Assembly: GCF_004766045.1 (NCBI RefSeq)
Contig: NZ_SPQQ01000009.1
Coordinates: 1 to 64,000 of the forward strand
Length of the DNA stretch: 64,000 bases
Direction of reading: 5' to 3'
Origin: Desulfosporosinus fructosivorans
Lineage (GTDB): Bacteria; Bacillota; Desulfitobacteriia; Desulfitobacteriales; Desulfitobacteriaceae
Position 1 is the first letter of the stretch, and each line of letters begins with the position of its first letter. A program made the position numbers and the translations under genes. This document shows positions 34,930-45,300 of the stretch, one piece after another. The notes under the pieces are model-generated. The model saw only the letters and a list, made by a program, of their open reading frames with translations, did not search any database and was not told where the DNA came from.

Positions 34930-37900
34930 CTAGAAGGAGTTTAACATTTGTACAATTTGCTCATTTGTACACCCTCTAAGGCTGATGGCACCGCAACGGC
35001 AGCTTGAAGCACACGCCCCGCACCCTTTACACAGAGCATCATTCACCGAAGCCACGTGGTTCGCTAAATCGACAGTAACGGCTTTAGCTGGACAGATAGC
35101 TTCACACGTACCACAAGCAGTACATTTGCGTTTATCGACGAAAGCATTCAACCCTGCCGATTCTACCATTTCCTTAGACAATGCTACACCGGCGCGTCCG
35201 GCAGCTGCCTTGGCTTGAGCAATAACTTCTTCCATGTTTTTAGGACTATGGGCTAGACCAGCCATGAATACACCGTCAGTGCTGAAATCAACCGGGCGCA
35301 ATTTCATATGTGCTTCTAAGAAGAAGCCTTCCGCATTTAAGGGAATTTTGAACCATTTGGAGAGTTTCCTGCCGTCTGCAGGAGCTTTAATCCCAGCTGC
35401 TAAGCATAGGATATCTGCTTCGATCTCCAAGGGGCGATCTAAAACGTGATCCCGTACGGTTACAACGAGAGTATTTCCTTCTTTGGTCAAGACAGGCTTA
35501 TCATTCTCACTATAGCGAACAAAAATTATTCCACTTCGTCGAGCAAGTTCATAGTCCTCTTCAAAGTAACCATAGGTTCTCATATCGCGGTACAGAATGA
35601 AGACATTAGCTCCTGGATTTTTAGTCTTGACTTTCAGAGCTAACTTAACGGATTTTGTACAGCAAGTACGGCTACAATAAGGATTTTCTTCATTACGAGA
35701 GCCGACGCATTGGATAAAGACATAATTCTGAGCATTTTCAAACTTAGGATCATGCTTGACTAAGGCTTCGTCCATCTCGATTTGAGTCATTACGCGCTCA
35801 TCTTCACCGTAGAGGTATTCCTTGGGCTTATACTCTTGACCACCAATGGTGAGAATTGCAACACCATGCTCAATACGTTCGTCATTTTCTAAAGTCGTAG
35901 TGAAGCTACCCAGGAAGCCTCCAACTTCTTTAATACCAACGCCGACATGAAGTTTGATTTTCGGGTGTTTGCTGACACTTTCAACCAGATCAGCAACGAA
36001 AGCTTTGACATCTTCGCCTCTGAATCCAGTAGAGAACCTTCTAGCGACACCACCCAAAGATGTGTCTTTTTCAACGACATGAACTTCATACCCTTGATCA
36101 GCCAACGACAGAGCACTTGTCATTCCCGCAACTCCACCACCGATAACTAGGGCAACATGGTTCATAGCCATAAATATGGGCTGAACTGGTTGTTGCATAG
36201 AAGCGCGGATAATGGCTAGTTTTGTTAAGTCTTTAGCTTTTTCAGTGGCTTGTTCGGGTTCATTCATATGCACCCAAGAACATTGGTCACGAATATTGGC
36301 CATGTCAAACAAGTGAGCGTTTAAACCGGCTTCTTTCAGCGTTTCTTGGAATAGCGGCTCATGCGTTCGTGGGCTACATGAAGAGACTACGACTCTGTTT
36401 AATTTTTGTTCACTAATCAGAGCTTTAATAGACGCCTGAGCATCTTGAGAACAGGCATAGATTTTTTCTGTAGCATAGACAACGGTAGGTAGTGTCTTAG
36501 CATACTCGACAACTGCAGGAACATCAACGATGCTGCCGATATTAACTCCACAGTGGCAAATAAATACTCCTGTCCTTATGACATCTCCGGTTACCTGTAA
36601 TTCAGGGGGATATTGCTTTTCACTGACTAGAGTTCCTCGCTCATCCGCTAAGATAGCGGAAGCCGCACCGGCTGCTGCGCTAGCCTGGATGACTGTTTCT
36701 GGAATATCTCTAGGACCACTAAAAGCCCCTGCCGCGAAGACTCCTTCTTTAGATGTATTCACACCCGATAGAGTTTCAAGTTCAGCAAACCCGTATTTAT
36801 TAACTTTAAGATCCAATAGTTTTGCTAATTCCTTGGAGCTATCTCCAGGTTCTATCCCGACAGATAACACGACCAAATCATATTGTTCTGAAAGTATTTG
36901 CCCATCCTCGGTAGAATACCGAATGACAGCATCGCCGGAGCCATCGACAGCCTCGGTTACTTCATAAACACGCGAACGAATGAAGTTCACGCAATGTTGA
37001 TTCTTAGCGTTTTCATAATACTTTTCAAAATCTTTGCCATGAGTTCTCATATCCATATAGAAAATCGTCGTATCGACAGGAATATGACTGTGCTCTTTGG
37101 CAATGACCGCTTCTTTGATAGCGTACATACAACAAACACCAGAACAATAATTCTTATCAATCTTGGCGTTTCTCGAACCAACACACTGAATCCAGGCAAT
37201 TCTTTGAGGTTCTTTTTGGTCAAAAGGCCTCACTAAATGTCCATCAAAGGGTCCTGAAGCACTTAGAAGACGCTCGAACTCTAGGCTGGTAATGACACTT
37301 TTGATTTTGCCATACCCATAATAATCCAGCTTAGAAGCATCGAATACTTTAAAGCCTGGGTTAAGGATCATCGACCCCACTTCGACTTCTATTTCTTTGT
37401 CTTCCATCTGGTGGTTGATTGCTCCAGCTTGACAAGCCTTTACGCATTTCATACAAATGTCTTTGCCTTTAGCTCTACCACGTGTTTGATATAAACAAGT
37501 CTTTTCATCGATTGCAAAGGCATTAGGGAAAGCTTGAGAATACTGTTTAAAAGCAGACTTACGCTTTCCTAAGCCTTGATTAAATTCATCGTCAACTTTC
37601 ACTGGACAGGCTTCAGCACAGGCTCCACACCCAGTACATTTGTCGAGATCAATAAAACGAGCTTTTTGCTTAATAGTTACTTTAAAGTTTCCTGCTTCAC
37701 CCTCAGATTTAACAACCTGAGAATTAGTATAGATACGAACATTGAGATGGCGACCACATTCCACCAATTTAGGGGACAGAATACACATAGAACAATCGTT
37801 AGTCGGGAAAGTCTTGTCCAACATTGGCATTGTACCACCAATTGCTGACGACTCTTCTACCAAGTGCACTAAGTAACCCGACTCTGCCAAATCAAGTGCA

Positions 37901-37962
37901 GCCTGAATGCCAGCAATCCCCGCGCCTACTATCAATACAGCACCGACTTTATTTTGACTCAT
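34930..37962 (-). CDS. hdrA: HdrA, FAD/Fe-S core of the Hdr-Flx electron-bifurcating complex (two-FAD-domain form)
   Basis: 1010 residues. The first Rossmann motif (LIVGAGIAGIQAALDLAESG) is at about 8-27, followed by the HdrA Cys group C57-x2-C60-x8-C69 and ferredoxin motifs CTGCGACAEACP and CMKCVKACQAG. A second FAD motif (VIGGGVAGMTSALSLADQG) begins near 613, and the C-terminus ends with CTACGTCEAICP and CKGCGACASSC. G-S-R-N and C-x3-C-C elements occur twice (about 259-280 and 744-765), as if two HdrA-like flavin halves are joined; methanogen HdrA has about 650 residues and one. HdrA bifurcates electrons from NADH (via FlxA) to ferredoxin and the HdrB site. First gene of the operon. Confidence 0.9.
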   Translation of the reverse strand: MSQNKVGAVLIVGAGIAGIQAALDLAESGYLVHLVEESSAIGGTMPMLDKTFPTNDCSMCILSPKLVECGRHLNVRIYTNSQVVKSEGEAGNFKVTIKQKARFIDLDKCTGCGACAEACPVKVDDEFNQGLGKRKSAFKQYSQAFPNAFAIDEKTCLYQTRGRAKGKDICMKCVKACQAGAINHQMEDKEIEVEVGSMILNPGFKVFDASKLDYYGYGKIKSVITSLEFERLLSASGPFDGHLVRPFDQKEPQRIAWIQCVGSRNAKIDKNYCSGVCCMYAIKEAVIAKEHSHIPVDTTIFYMDMRTHGKDFEKYYENAKNQHCVNFIRSRVYEVTEAVDGSGDAVIRYSTEDGQILSEQYDLVVLSVGIEPGDSSKELAKLLDLKVNKYGFAELETLSGVNTSKEGVFAAGAFSGPRDIPETVIQASAAAGAASAILADERGTLVSEKQYPPELQVTGDVIRTGVFICHCGVNIGSIVDVPAVVEYAKTLPTVVYATEKIYACSQDAQASIKALISEQKLNRVVVSSCSPRTHEPLFQETLKEAGLNAHLFDMANIRDQCSWVHMNEPEQATEKAKDLTKLAIIRASMQQPVQPIFMAMNHVALVIGGGVAGMTSALSLADQGYEVHVVEKDTSLGGVARRFSTGFRGEDVKAFVADLVESVSKHPKIKLHVGVGIKEVGGFLGSFTTTLENDERIEHGVAILTIGGQEYKPKEYLYGEDERVMTQIEMDEALVKHDPKFENAQNYVFIQCVGSRNEENPYCSRTCCTKSVKLALKVKTKNPGANVFILYRDMRTYGYFEEDYELARRSGIIFVRYSENDKPVLTKEGNTLVVTVRDHVLDRPLEIEADILCLAAGIKAPADGRKLSKWFKIPLNAEGFFLEAHMKLRPVDFSTDGVFMAGLAHSPKNMEEVIAQAKAAAGRAGVALSKEMVESAGLNAFVDKRKCTACGTCEAICPAKAVTVDLANHVASVNDALCKGCGACASSCRCGAISLRGCTNEQIVQMLNSF

Positions 37963-38167
37963 TACAACACCTCTTCATCCTTACTCTCTCATAATAGAGA
38001 TAGTTAATACAATCACAATGTATTAAATTCGCCATATATCTTGAAATTCCTGCCTCAAACAGACGAAATATTTTGGAAAAGTGTGATTAGTCTATTAAGA
38101 ATTCTTATTATGGTCTCAAGTAATGGGATTAAAAGCACAAAATTTGATCAATTAAGTAGATTGTGCT
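37963..38167. other. Promoter region of the hdr-flx operon
   Basis: No gene. The minus-strand GAAGAGGTGTT is the hdrA ribosome site. The right half is AT-rich; no -35/-10 pair was assigned with confidence. Confidence 0.4.
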
Positions 38168-38172
38168 TTATT
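38133..38172 (-). terminator. Terminator of addBA
   Basis: AAAGCACAA pairs with TTGTGCTTT on the minus strand and the right flank is TTTTAATCCC; the stem overlaps the last codons of addA. Confidence 0.6.
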
Positions 38173-41100
38173 TGGCAAACAAAGGAATGCCCGTTATCTG
38201 ACTAGACTTGCGAACTTCATCCGCTATGGCTATCTCTCGTCCAAGTGTAAACGAATAAAGTGTACAGCCTGAGATCTTAATTTTAAGTAGGCGTTCAATC
38301 GCCAGAGCATAAAGTGAGAGCTGAAGTGTATATCGTTCTCGCAAGATCTCCTCTGGATCAGTTTTGCTGTTTTCTAGCTTGTCCGCACTACTGCTCCAAA
38401 AGGAATCCGTCTTATAGTCAAGAATCTCCGCGTGGATTTCTTGGTGTTCATCCCTACTAAGCAAAACAACATCGATGACACCTTGAACTAAAATATTCGT
38501 TTTATCAACTCGTGAGACTCCCACGAGTTCACTCTCAGACGGAAAGGTTAACGTAAAAGGAATTTCTCGAAGTATTTGCTCTGCGCTGAAGAATCGCTCT
38601 CCCATTTGGGAGTTTAGAAACTGAGCAATCTGGGCTGGTTTTATACTGGTTCTTTGTTCGCCACTTAAAATTTCACGCTGCATAAGCATATTCAAAAATT
38701 CGCTAACGTTATTAATCTGTTCCAGTTCGGATAAATCTCGCCACTTGGTTGCCCATTTTTCGAAGGGAAGATGTTGCATAGCTGTGTGTAAAGCAGTTCC
38801 ACGCTCAGCCGCGGTAAGTTTCTGCTCTTCTTGAAGAAATTTGGGGCGTTTCAGAGAATCTGTGTTTTTTGGAAGCGTAGGAAGCGGAGTTGTTCCCTCA
38901 TCAGCATGCCAATTGTATTGACGTTTCAATTCACTGACACTGGTTTTTGCTACTTTCCTAACAGCTTTGAGGTGCGGATACTGCCAGCTTAATCTTCGAT
39001 CGATCTCGGCAAATAATTGATCCTTAGCTTTGCTGTTTGAATCTATTGGAATCTGTTCACTTTCAGCACTATTATCAGCGCTCATCACTAGGCCTTCGTC
39101 CTTGCCCTCTCCGAAGTTAGTCTCTTGATTTTTGTCTTTGTCCGCTGTTATGTTGCGATGTATCTGGATATCCCAGCGTGAATTAATTTCTGAAATGGCT
39201 AAAGTCGATCGTCCCTCAGTTTCGCCGAAGAGCTTTCTCGGATGGCGGGCTAACGCTGGACCAATCCAATCCAGAAAGCATTTGGCACTCCGGAGTTGAC
39301 CATCTGGTAAGGCGACCTCTCCCCATTCTAGAGTTCGATACCATTTGAGGAAGGTCTTATCTAAGTTATCCATAGTCCCATAGAGGAACAATCGTTCTTT
39401 GGCACGAGTAAGAGCTACATAGAGAATACGCAACTCTTCCGCTAAAGCTTCTTGAGCTAAACGTTGTTTGACTGCGTACTGGATCAAAGAAGGGTAGCGT
39501 ACATTATTTTCAATATCAATGATTGGCATTCCCATACCTAATTTGGAGTGCAGAAGTACTTTTCCTTTGAGGCTTTGGGTATTAAATGTTCGCCCTAGAC
39601 CGACCATGAAAACGACTGGAAATTCCAAGCCTTTGCTAGCATGAACCGTTATCAAGCGGACGACATCTTCAGTTTCTCCTAACGCGCGAGCATTTCCCAT
39701 ATCCTTACCTTGCCCTCGGAAGCGATCTAGAAAGCGAAGAAAGCGGAACAAGCCACGATACCGCGTTGCTTCAAAACGACTGGCACGATCATAGAGTACC
39801 CGCAGATTAGCTTGTCGCTGAGCACCTGCCGGTAACGTTCCAACATAAGTCAAGTATCCTGTCTCTTCATATAGAGTCCAGAGAAGATCAGCTAGGGACG
39901 TACGGCGGGAGAGCGTTCGCCAGGTTTGCAGTTTAATCCAAAAATCTGTAATTTTATCCTTTATACCCGTTGCTGTTGCCAGTATTAGCCGAGCCTTTTC
40001 AAGCCGTACCTTCAGAGATTCTTCATAGAGTCCTAATATCTTTTGAAAATCCTTGGTTCTTTCCGGAGATAAATTTTCCTCTTCATGAACAATCCAAACT
40101 GCAAGAGTCAACGCTTCATAGAAATCTCCTTCTGGAAGAATCATGCGGATTTTACCTAATTCAGTTCCATTTAGGCCAACGAGGGGAGAACGCAGGACCG
40201 CAGCCAAAGGAATATCATTGCGAGGATTATCAATGACTTTAAGCAGGGACAACATTGTCTCCACTTCGCTAGCTCCGAAGTACCCAGTCGTCGTTTCGGC
40301 ATAAACAGGGATGTTGGCACTTTGGAATTCTTCGACATAGATTGGAGCAACGGCTGAGTAGGTACGCATCAAAATCACAATATCTGAATATCGGACAGGA
40401 CGAAAATTATTAAGTTTCCGATCATGAATCTGAAACTCTGCCCCTTGGACCAGGCGTTGAATTCGTTCACTGACAAGACGCGCTTCAATTCGAGCCTTAT
40501 CGAGATCCTCCGAGGCTATAGCATCCTCAGCCCCAGAGATTAAATCATCTTCACACTCTGTGGCGCCCTGGGTAGAGGCGAATTCCGGATCGTCCTGAGC
40601 TTCGCTCGCACTTAAATTTACTAGATCTTTCTGTACCTCATCTGTGGAATCAAGGGCCAGCTGGTTTCTGATACTTTTGAGGTCGATTAGGTGAACTTCT
40701 ATCGGGCCTTCAGCTGTGTTAATTTGATTCTGATCAGAAACATACGCTGCTCCGAATTGTAAGGCAGCTTGATCGTCATAAGGAATTTCCCCGGCACCTT
40801 TAGTCATAATCTGACGAAATAGAAAATTGACTCCCTCCACCACCTCAAGACGACTACGGAAATTGCGGTTCAGATCAATCACAATTTCCTTTGGAGTTGT
40901 GCTACTAGGCATTCCAGAGTGCCAATGCTGCAGAGTACTGTATTTTTCCAGAAATAAGCTGGGGTCTGCCATGCGAAAACGATAAATACTTTGCTTAACA
41001 TCTCCTACCATAAAGAGATTGGGCGACTCCTCCTGCCTTGATACCAGTCGCAAAATGCGTTCTTGAACAGGGTTAATATCCTGATATTCATCCACCAGCA

Positions 41101-42376
41101 CTTCTGCAAAATAATCCTTTAATTTTTGAGCAATCAAAGAGGCCTCTCCTTGTTCTTCGAGCAATTGGAGGGCAAAATGCTCTAAGTCCGTAAAGTCTAA
41201 GACGTTGCGCTGAGCCTTTGCCACAGCATAGACTCTCGAAAATTCACTCACTAAGGTGCCCAGTGTTTGGGCCATAGTCCCCATCTCTCTTAAGGCAGGA
41301 AGTTGGTCTATAATGGGAAAAGCAAAAACCTCATCGTGTAACGAATTGAGTTTCTTCTTAGCCTCATCTCTTAATTTCTTGCATTCCTCTTGTAAATTCT
41401 TTTGATAGGACTCCTCGATGCTAACTTGTTCTAAGGCAGCATCTGCTCCGAGTTCGGGATTTGAACTGTCCTTAGCACCCTTTTTCTTTGCTTTGGAGCG
41501 AGCAGCTGGGAGCCTCGGGTAATTAACAGCGGACCGAAACTGTGTTTCGACCTGTGCCCAATCCCCTTCTATCAATGCGCGCTTTAATAACTGGACACGG
41601 TTTTTATCATCTTGTAAAGTCTCTGAGTACAGGGCTGGCCCCCCTGGGCGCTGCGCAATTTCTTCAGCTCTTTCAAGTGAATTTAAACTTCCACTTACAA
41701 GGTCCAGTAGCCCTTGGCGAACGGCTTGCCCCCAATCGCTTTGCATCATGGTTTCGATATCTTCCCACACATAAGCCTGCTCTAGTCCCGCAAGCCAGAT
41801 ATCCGGTCGGGGTTGACTATAGGCGAAGGTAAAAAGACGTAAAACATGGTCCATCAAGGGTTGATCATCACGATCCGAACCGAAGGCATCGACGAGTTTC
41901 AAGAAGTCAAGGTCAACACCTTCGTAACGAGTTTCAAAGAGCTCTTCAACGACATCTTGGCGTAGAAGGTCAGCTTCTGCTTGATCCGCCACCCGAAATG
42001 CAGGATCAAGTTCAAGTTGGTAGAAATACTTCCGGATTAACTCTAAACAGAAAGAATGCAAGGTAGTAATGTTTGCTCGCTGAAGAAGGGTACGTTGGCG
42101 GATGAGACGATCAACGTCTCCAGGCACTTGGGCGAGAAACAAAGCTTCGTCTAAGGCCTTTCCAATACGTTCCCGCATCTCATTGGCTGCTGCTTTAGTG
42201 AACGTGACGACCAGAAAACGATCCACATCCTCAGGTTCATCGGGATTCGTGATGCGCTGAATTAAGCGTTCTACAAGCACGGCCGTTTTGCCTGAGCCTG
42301 CTGCAGCAGCGACCAAGAGTTGGCCTCGTAACGTGATGGCGGCACGTTGTTCCGCCGTCCACTGGGTTTTACTCAC
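38168..42376 (-). CDS. addA: ATP-dependent helicase/nuclease subunit A
   Basis: 1402 residues, a large AddA (family usually about 1200-1250). The UvrD-like helicase core begins with Walker A AAAAGSGKTAVL (about 23-34); motif II is VLVDEYQDINPVQE and motif VI ALTRAKERLF. The C-terminal RecB-type nuclease carries D-Y-K-T-D in AEILDYKTDSF and the QLSLYALA segment. The extra length is a low-complexity acidic linker around 585-660 and another around 1115-1170. With AddB it processes double-strand ends to Chi for RecA. It begins at GTG overlapping the addB stop by 4 nt, so the two are translationally coupled. Confidence 0.95.
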   Translation of the reverse strand: MSKTQWTAEQRAAITLRGQLLVAAAAGSGKTAVLVERLIQRITNPDEPEDVDRFLVVTFTKAAANEMRERIGKALDEALFLAQVPGDVDRLIRQRTLLQRANITTLHSFCLELIRKYFYQLELDPAFRVADQAEADLLRQDVVEELFETRYEGVDLDFLKLVDAFGSDRDDQPLMDHVLRLFTFAYSQPRPDIWLAGLEQAYVWEDIETMMQSDWGQAVRQGLLDLVSGSLNSLERAEEIAQRPGGPALYSETLQDDKNRVQLLKRALIEGDWAQVETQFRSAVNYPRLPAARSKAKKKGAKDSSNPELGADAALEQVSIEESYQKNLQEECKKLRDEAKKKLNSLHDEVFAFPIIDQLPALREMGTMAQTLGTLVSEFSRVYAVAKAQRNVLDFTDLEHFALQLLEEQGEASLIAQKLKDYFAEVLVDEYQDINPVQERILRLVSRQEESPNLFMVGDVKQSIYRFRMADPSLFLEKYSTLQHWHSGMPSSTTPKEIVIDLNRNFRSRLEVVEGVNFLFRQIMTKGAGEIPYDDQAALQFGAAYVSDQNQINTAEGPIEVHLIDLKSIRNQLALDSTDEVQKDLVNLSASEAQDDPEFASTQGATECEDDLISGAEDAIASEDLDKARIEARLVSERIQRLVQGAEFQIHDRKLNNFRPVRYSDIVILMRTYSAVAPIYVEEFQSANIPVYAETTTGYFGASEVETMLSLLKVIDNPRNDIPLAAVLRSPLVGLNGTELGKIRMILPEGDFYEALTLAVWIVHEEENLSPERTKDFQKILGLYEESLKVRLEKARLILATATGIKDKITDFWIKLQTWRTLSRRTSLADLLWTLYEETGYLTYVGTLPAGAQRQANLRVLYDRASRFEATRYRGLFRFLRFLDRFRGQGKDMGNARALGETEDVVRLITVHASKGLEFPVVFMVGLGRTFNTQSLKGKVLLHSKLGMGMPIIDIENNVRYPSLIQYAVKQRLAQEALAEELRILYVALTRAKERLFLYGTMDNLDKTFLKWYRTLEWGEVALPDGQLRSAKCFLDWIGPALARHPRKLFGETEGRSTLAISEINSRWDIQIHRNITADKDKNQETNFGEGKDEGLVMSADNSAESEQIPIDSNSKAKDQLFAEIDRRLSWQYPHLKAVRKVAKTSVSELKRQYNWHADEGTTPLPTLPKNTDSLKRPKFLQEEQKLTAAERGTALHTAMQHLPFEKWATKWRDLSELEQINNVSEFLNMLMQREILSGEQRTSIKPAQIAQFLNSQMGERFFSAEQILREIPFTLTFPSESELVGVSRVDKTNILVQGVIDVVLLSRDEHQEIHAEILDYKTDSFWSSSADKLENSKTDPEEILRERYTLQLSLYALAIERLLKIKISGCTLYSFTLGREIAIADEVRKSSQITGIPLFAK

Positions 42377-45300
42377 GTCATCTCTCCTCCCTTTATCTCT
42401 GAAGTCTTATTTGTGGTGTTTTTAACGGTAATTATTGTTAAGTCCTCAGAAATTTTTTCATCCAGCCAGTTTAAGACTAGCTTGTTTGATTCCTTTATAG
42501 TTGGTAGTGAAATGGAATCTGAGGGAGAGTTCGAAACAATTCGGGTGTCTTCTGCCGACTTTTCGATGCGTTTTAAAGCTTCCTCTGGCTTTAAGGCGGG
42601 CAGGTCTCGGTATTGGTTTTCTGTGAGGTAGGGGTCAAAGTGACACACAGGTTTATATGCACAATACTGGCATCCCGTACTCTTCCCTCGCCGGTAAGGG
42701 GAGAGTGAAATATTCCCGTCTAATATATCTTCACCGGTCCGCCGAAACCATTGATGAAGATAGTTACTTAGTAGGGTGAACTCATCCTCGGTAAGGACGT
42801 TGGCCCCTTTTGTGAAAGTACCATCCTTTTTCAATTTAAGACCAAGTAAATCAGAATGCCCTATGGAAAATGTTGAGTCCATGGCTTCTAACACGCGTGG
42901 GTTGGCTAATAAATATCCACCCACTTTGACAGCTTTGACGCGATGCTGTTCTAGTTCCTCCGAGCTGAGAGGGATTTTCTCCGCGAGCTGTGGTTCCAGT
43001 ACCGGAAAATAAAGAAAACCTGCGGGAAGCTTCCGAGAAAGGACATGTTCGATTTCTTCTGTTACTTCACTACATGAGTTTTCTGGATTGGTTCCAAGAG
43101 AGGGCAAAGCTGTCGTCGTATTTAGTAAGACTTCAGCGCCTTGCAAGGCGACATCTAGGTAGGTAAGCAATTGGAGATTTAACCCATAATAGATTGAATC
43201 CAGAGCTAAGGATAATTCGCGGGATTTATAATCAAGGATACGCAAATACACTTTCCCATCTAAGAACGCTGCATCTACGCGGTCAATTTGTCCGCATAAA
43301 AGCAGTGAATCGCCCTCTGTTAACGGGATGTTGACCCCAGGGAGGGACTCTGTCGGGCCAAAGCCAACCTCAAGTTGGATCGGAATAAATACCCCTCGGC
43401 GAGCATGTTCTCCGAGTACTCGTACTGCATGATGAACGGTTCGTTTAAGTTTATGAGTTAAATAACGATAGCGTGCGCTACTTAGGAGGATCTCATGCTG
43501 AAGACTTGGGGCAAGCTGCTCCGCCAGTTCACTGACGAGAGCCCAAGATTCTTCTTTCGTCAATTTCCCCCAATCTAAGCCCTGCTCCTGTAGTTTGATT
43601 GCAAAATCATGTAGCAGAGTATGGAAGAATTCGCCCATATCAGGGCTCGAAAGCTGGTAGGTAGACCTTTCGCGAAGCTTCAGACCGTAACGAGCATAAT
43701 GTCCAAAAGGACACTTGGCGAATTGTTCTAGGCGAGAAACACTGGCTTTCAGGCGTTTACCATATAAGCGGCGTGCTAGGGGGCGTTGAATTCTTGCTTC
43801 CTGATTTTGGGTCAAGAGACTGGTCTGTAACCGCTTTACTTGATTTTGGCGGGTAGGATCCTGTGTCAGCCACTTTTCAATAGCCTCCCATAATGGAGAA
43901 AGAGGTTCTCCCTGGCGCAGAGTGCGCAGCTGTTCGGCATAGGCATGGAGGGCAGAAGTTGCATGGCTAATGCGGCTAATATCCTCCTGATTTCCTACAA
44001 AGCTCTCCGAGAGCGTTGGGAAAAGATGCATAAGGCGTGTGACAACAGGCGAGACCACCAGCCCTTTCCCCTCTTCATCTGTCAATGGATAACAGACCAT
44101 AAGTTTTTCTGTTGCACGGGTCAATGCACTATAGATAAAAAATTGTTCCTCATACGTCTGAGCCTTCCCTTTTGGGGCAAGAGTGACCCCTGCTATCTCT
44201 AATTGTTTCCGTTCCTCTTCGTCAAGGACTCCATCAGAAGCAGGCCTTGCAGGAAGTACGCCCTCATTAGCGCCGAGGAGAAAGAGAACCCGCACTTCCG
44301 GATTTCGTGAACGATCAAGTGATCCCACTAAGACCTGGTCGAGCCCGGGAGGAATCAACCCGAGTTCGATAGCCTCTATCCCTGAAGAGAGAATTAAGGC
44401 GTAGTCCTCAAGCTCGAGACATTCATCCCCCAGTCCAGCGACCATTTCATCCATGACTTGGATGACGGCTTCCCAGATTTGTTCGTGTAATTTGGCAGCG
44501 CTGAGCTCGCCTTGTTCCTGATCCCTCTGCGCCCACTTCGTTAAGGTTGCTGGAACATCAAGCTTTTCTAAGAAGGCATATAGCGCTTCAGTAACTTCCC
44601 TTACCGTTAACCGATCAGCTTTTCGACTAGGCCTGATTTTCTGAATAAATGGGGCCATGAGATCAAAAACAGTCTTCCTAGAAGAGTTGAGTTCAGTTTG
44701 AAACTTAATCTCGGTGGCAAGCTGGGCCTCGTTTTGCCCTAGAGACCATTGTCGATGGTATATCCACGGAGCGTTCTTATTCCAGCCTTCCCCATGTATT
44801 CCGTGTTCTAAAACATAGTTTTCCATACGGTCGATGCTATCCCTTTGAAGTGGGAAAAAGTCCGTCTTTAAACAGCGAAAAAGTGGTTCGTATGCCCAAT
44901 AGCTCTCCGCCACTTCTGGTATGGATAGAATCAGTTCAATTAAGGGATGATGTAGGACGGAACGTTTATGATCTAAAAAATAAGGAATCTCATAAGCCGT
45001 GAACACTTGTGTAATCAGCTCATGATAGCTTGTAAGGTCGCGAGTCATGACCGCCATTTCATTCCAGATAAGTCCTTCATCCCTAGCTAAACGTCGCAGT
45101 TCCCGGGCAACACCTTCAACTTCAGCACGCCGGTTGACGGCAGAAAATATCTGAATTCCTTCCCCTAGCGGACTCTCTTCAACCGGAAATTCACTGAGTT
45201 TGGTCATTGGAGCGGAAGACTGACCTTCTTCATAAGCTACTGTCGGATAAGCTGAAAAATATCTTTCCAAATGCCAGAGCCAGGGATGTTTAAAACGCAA

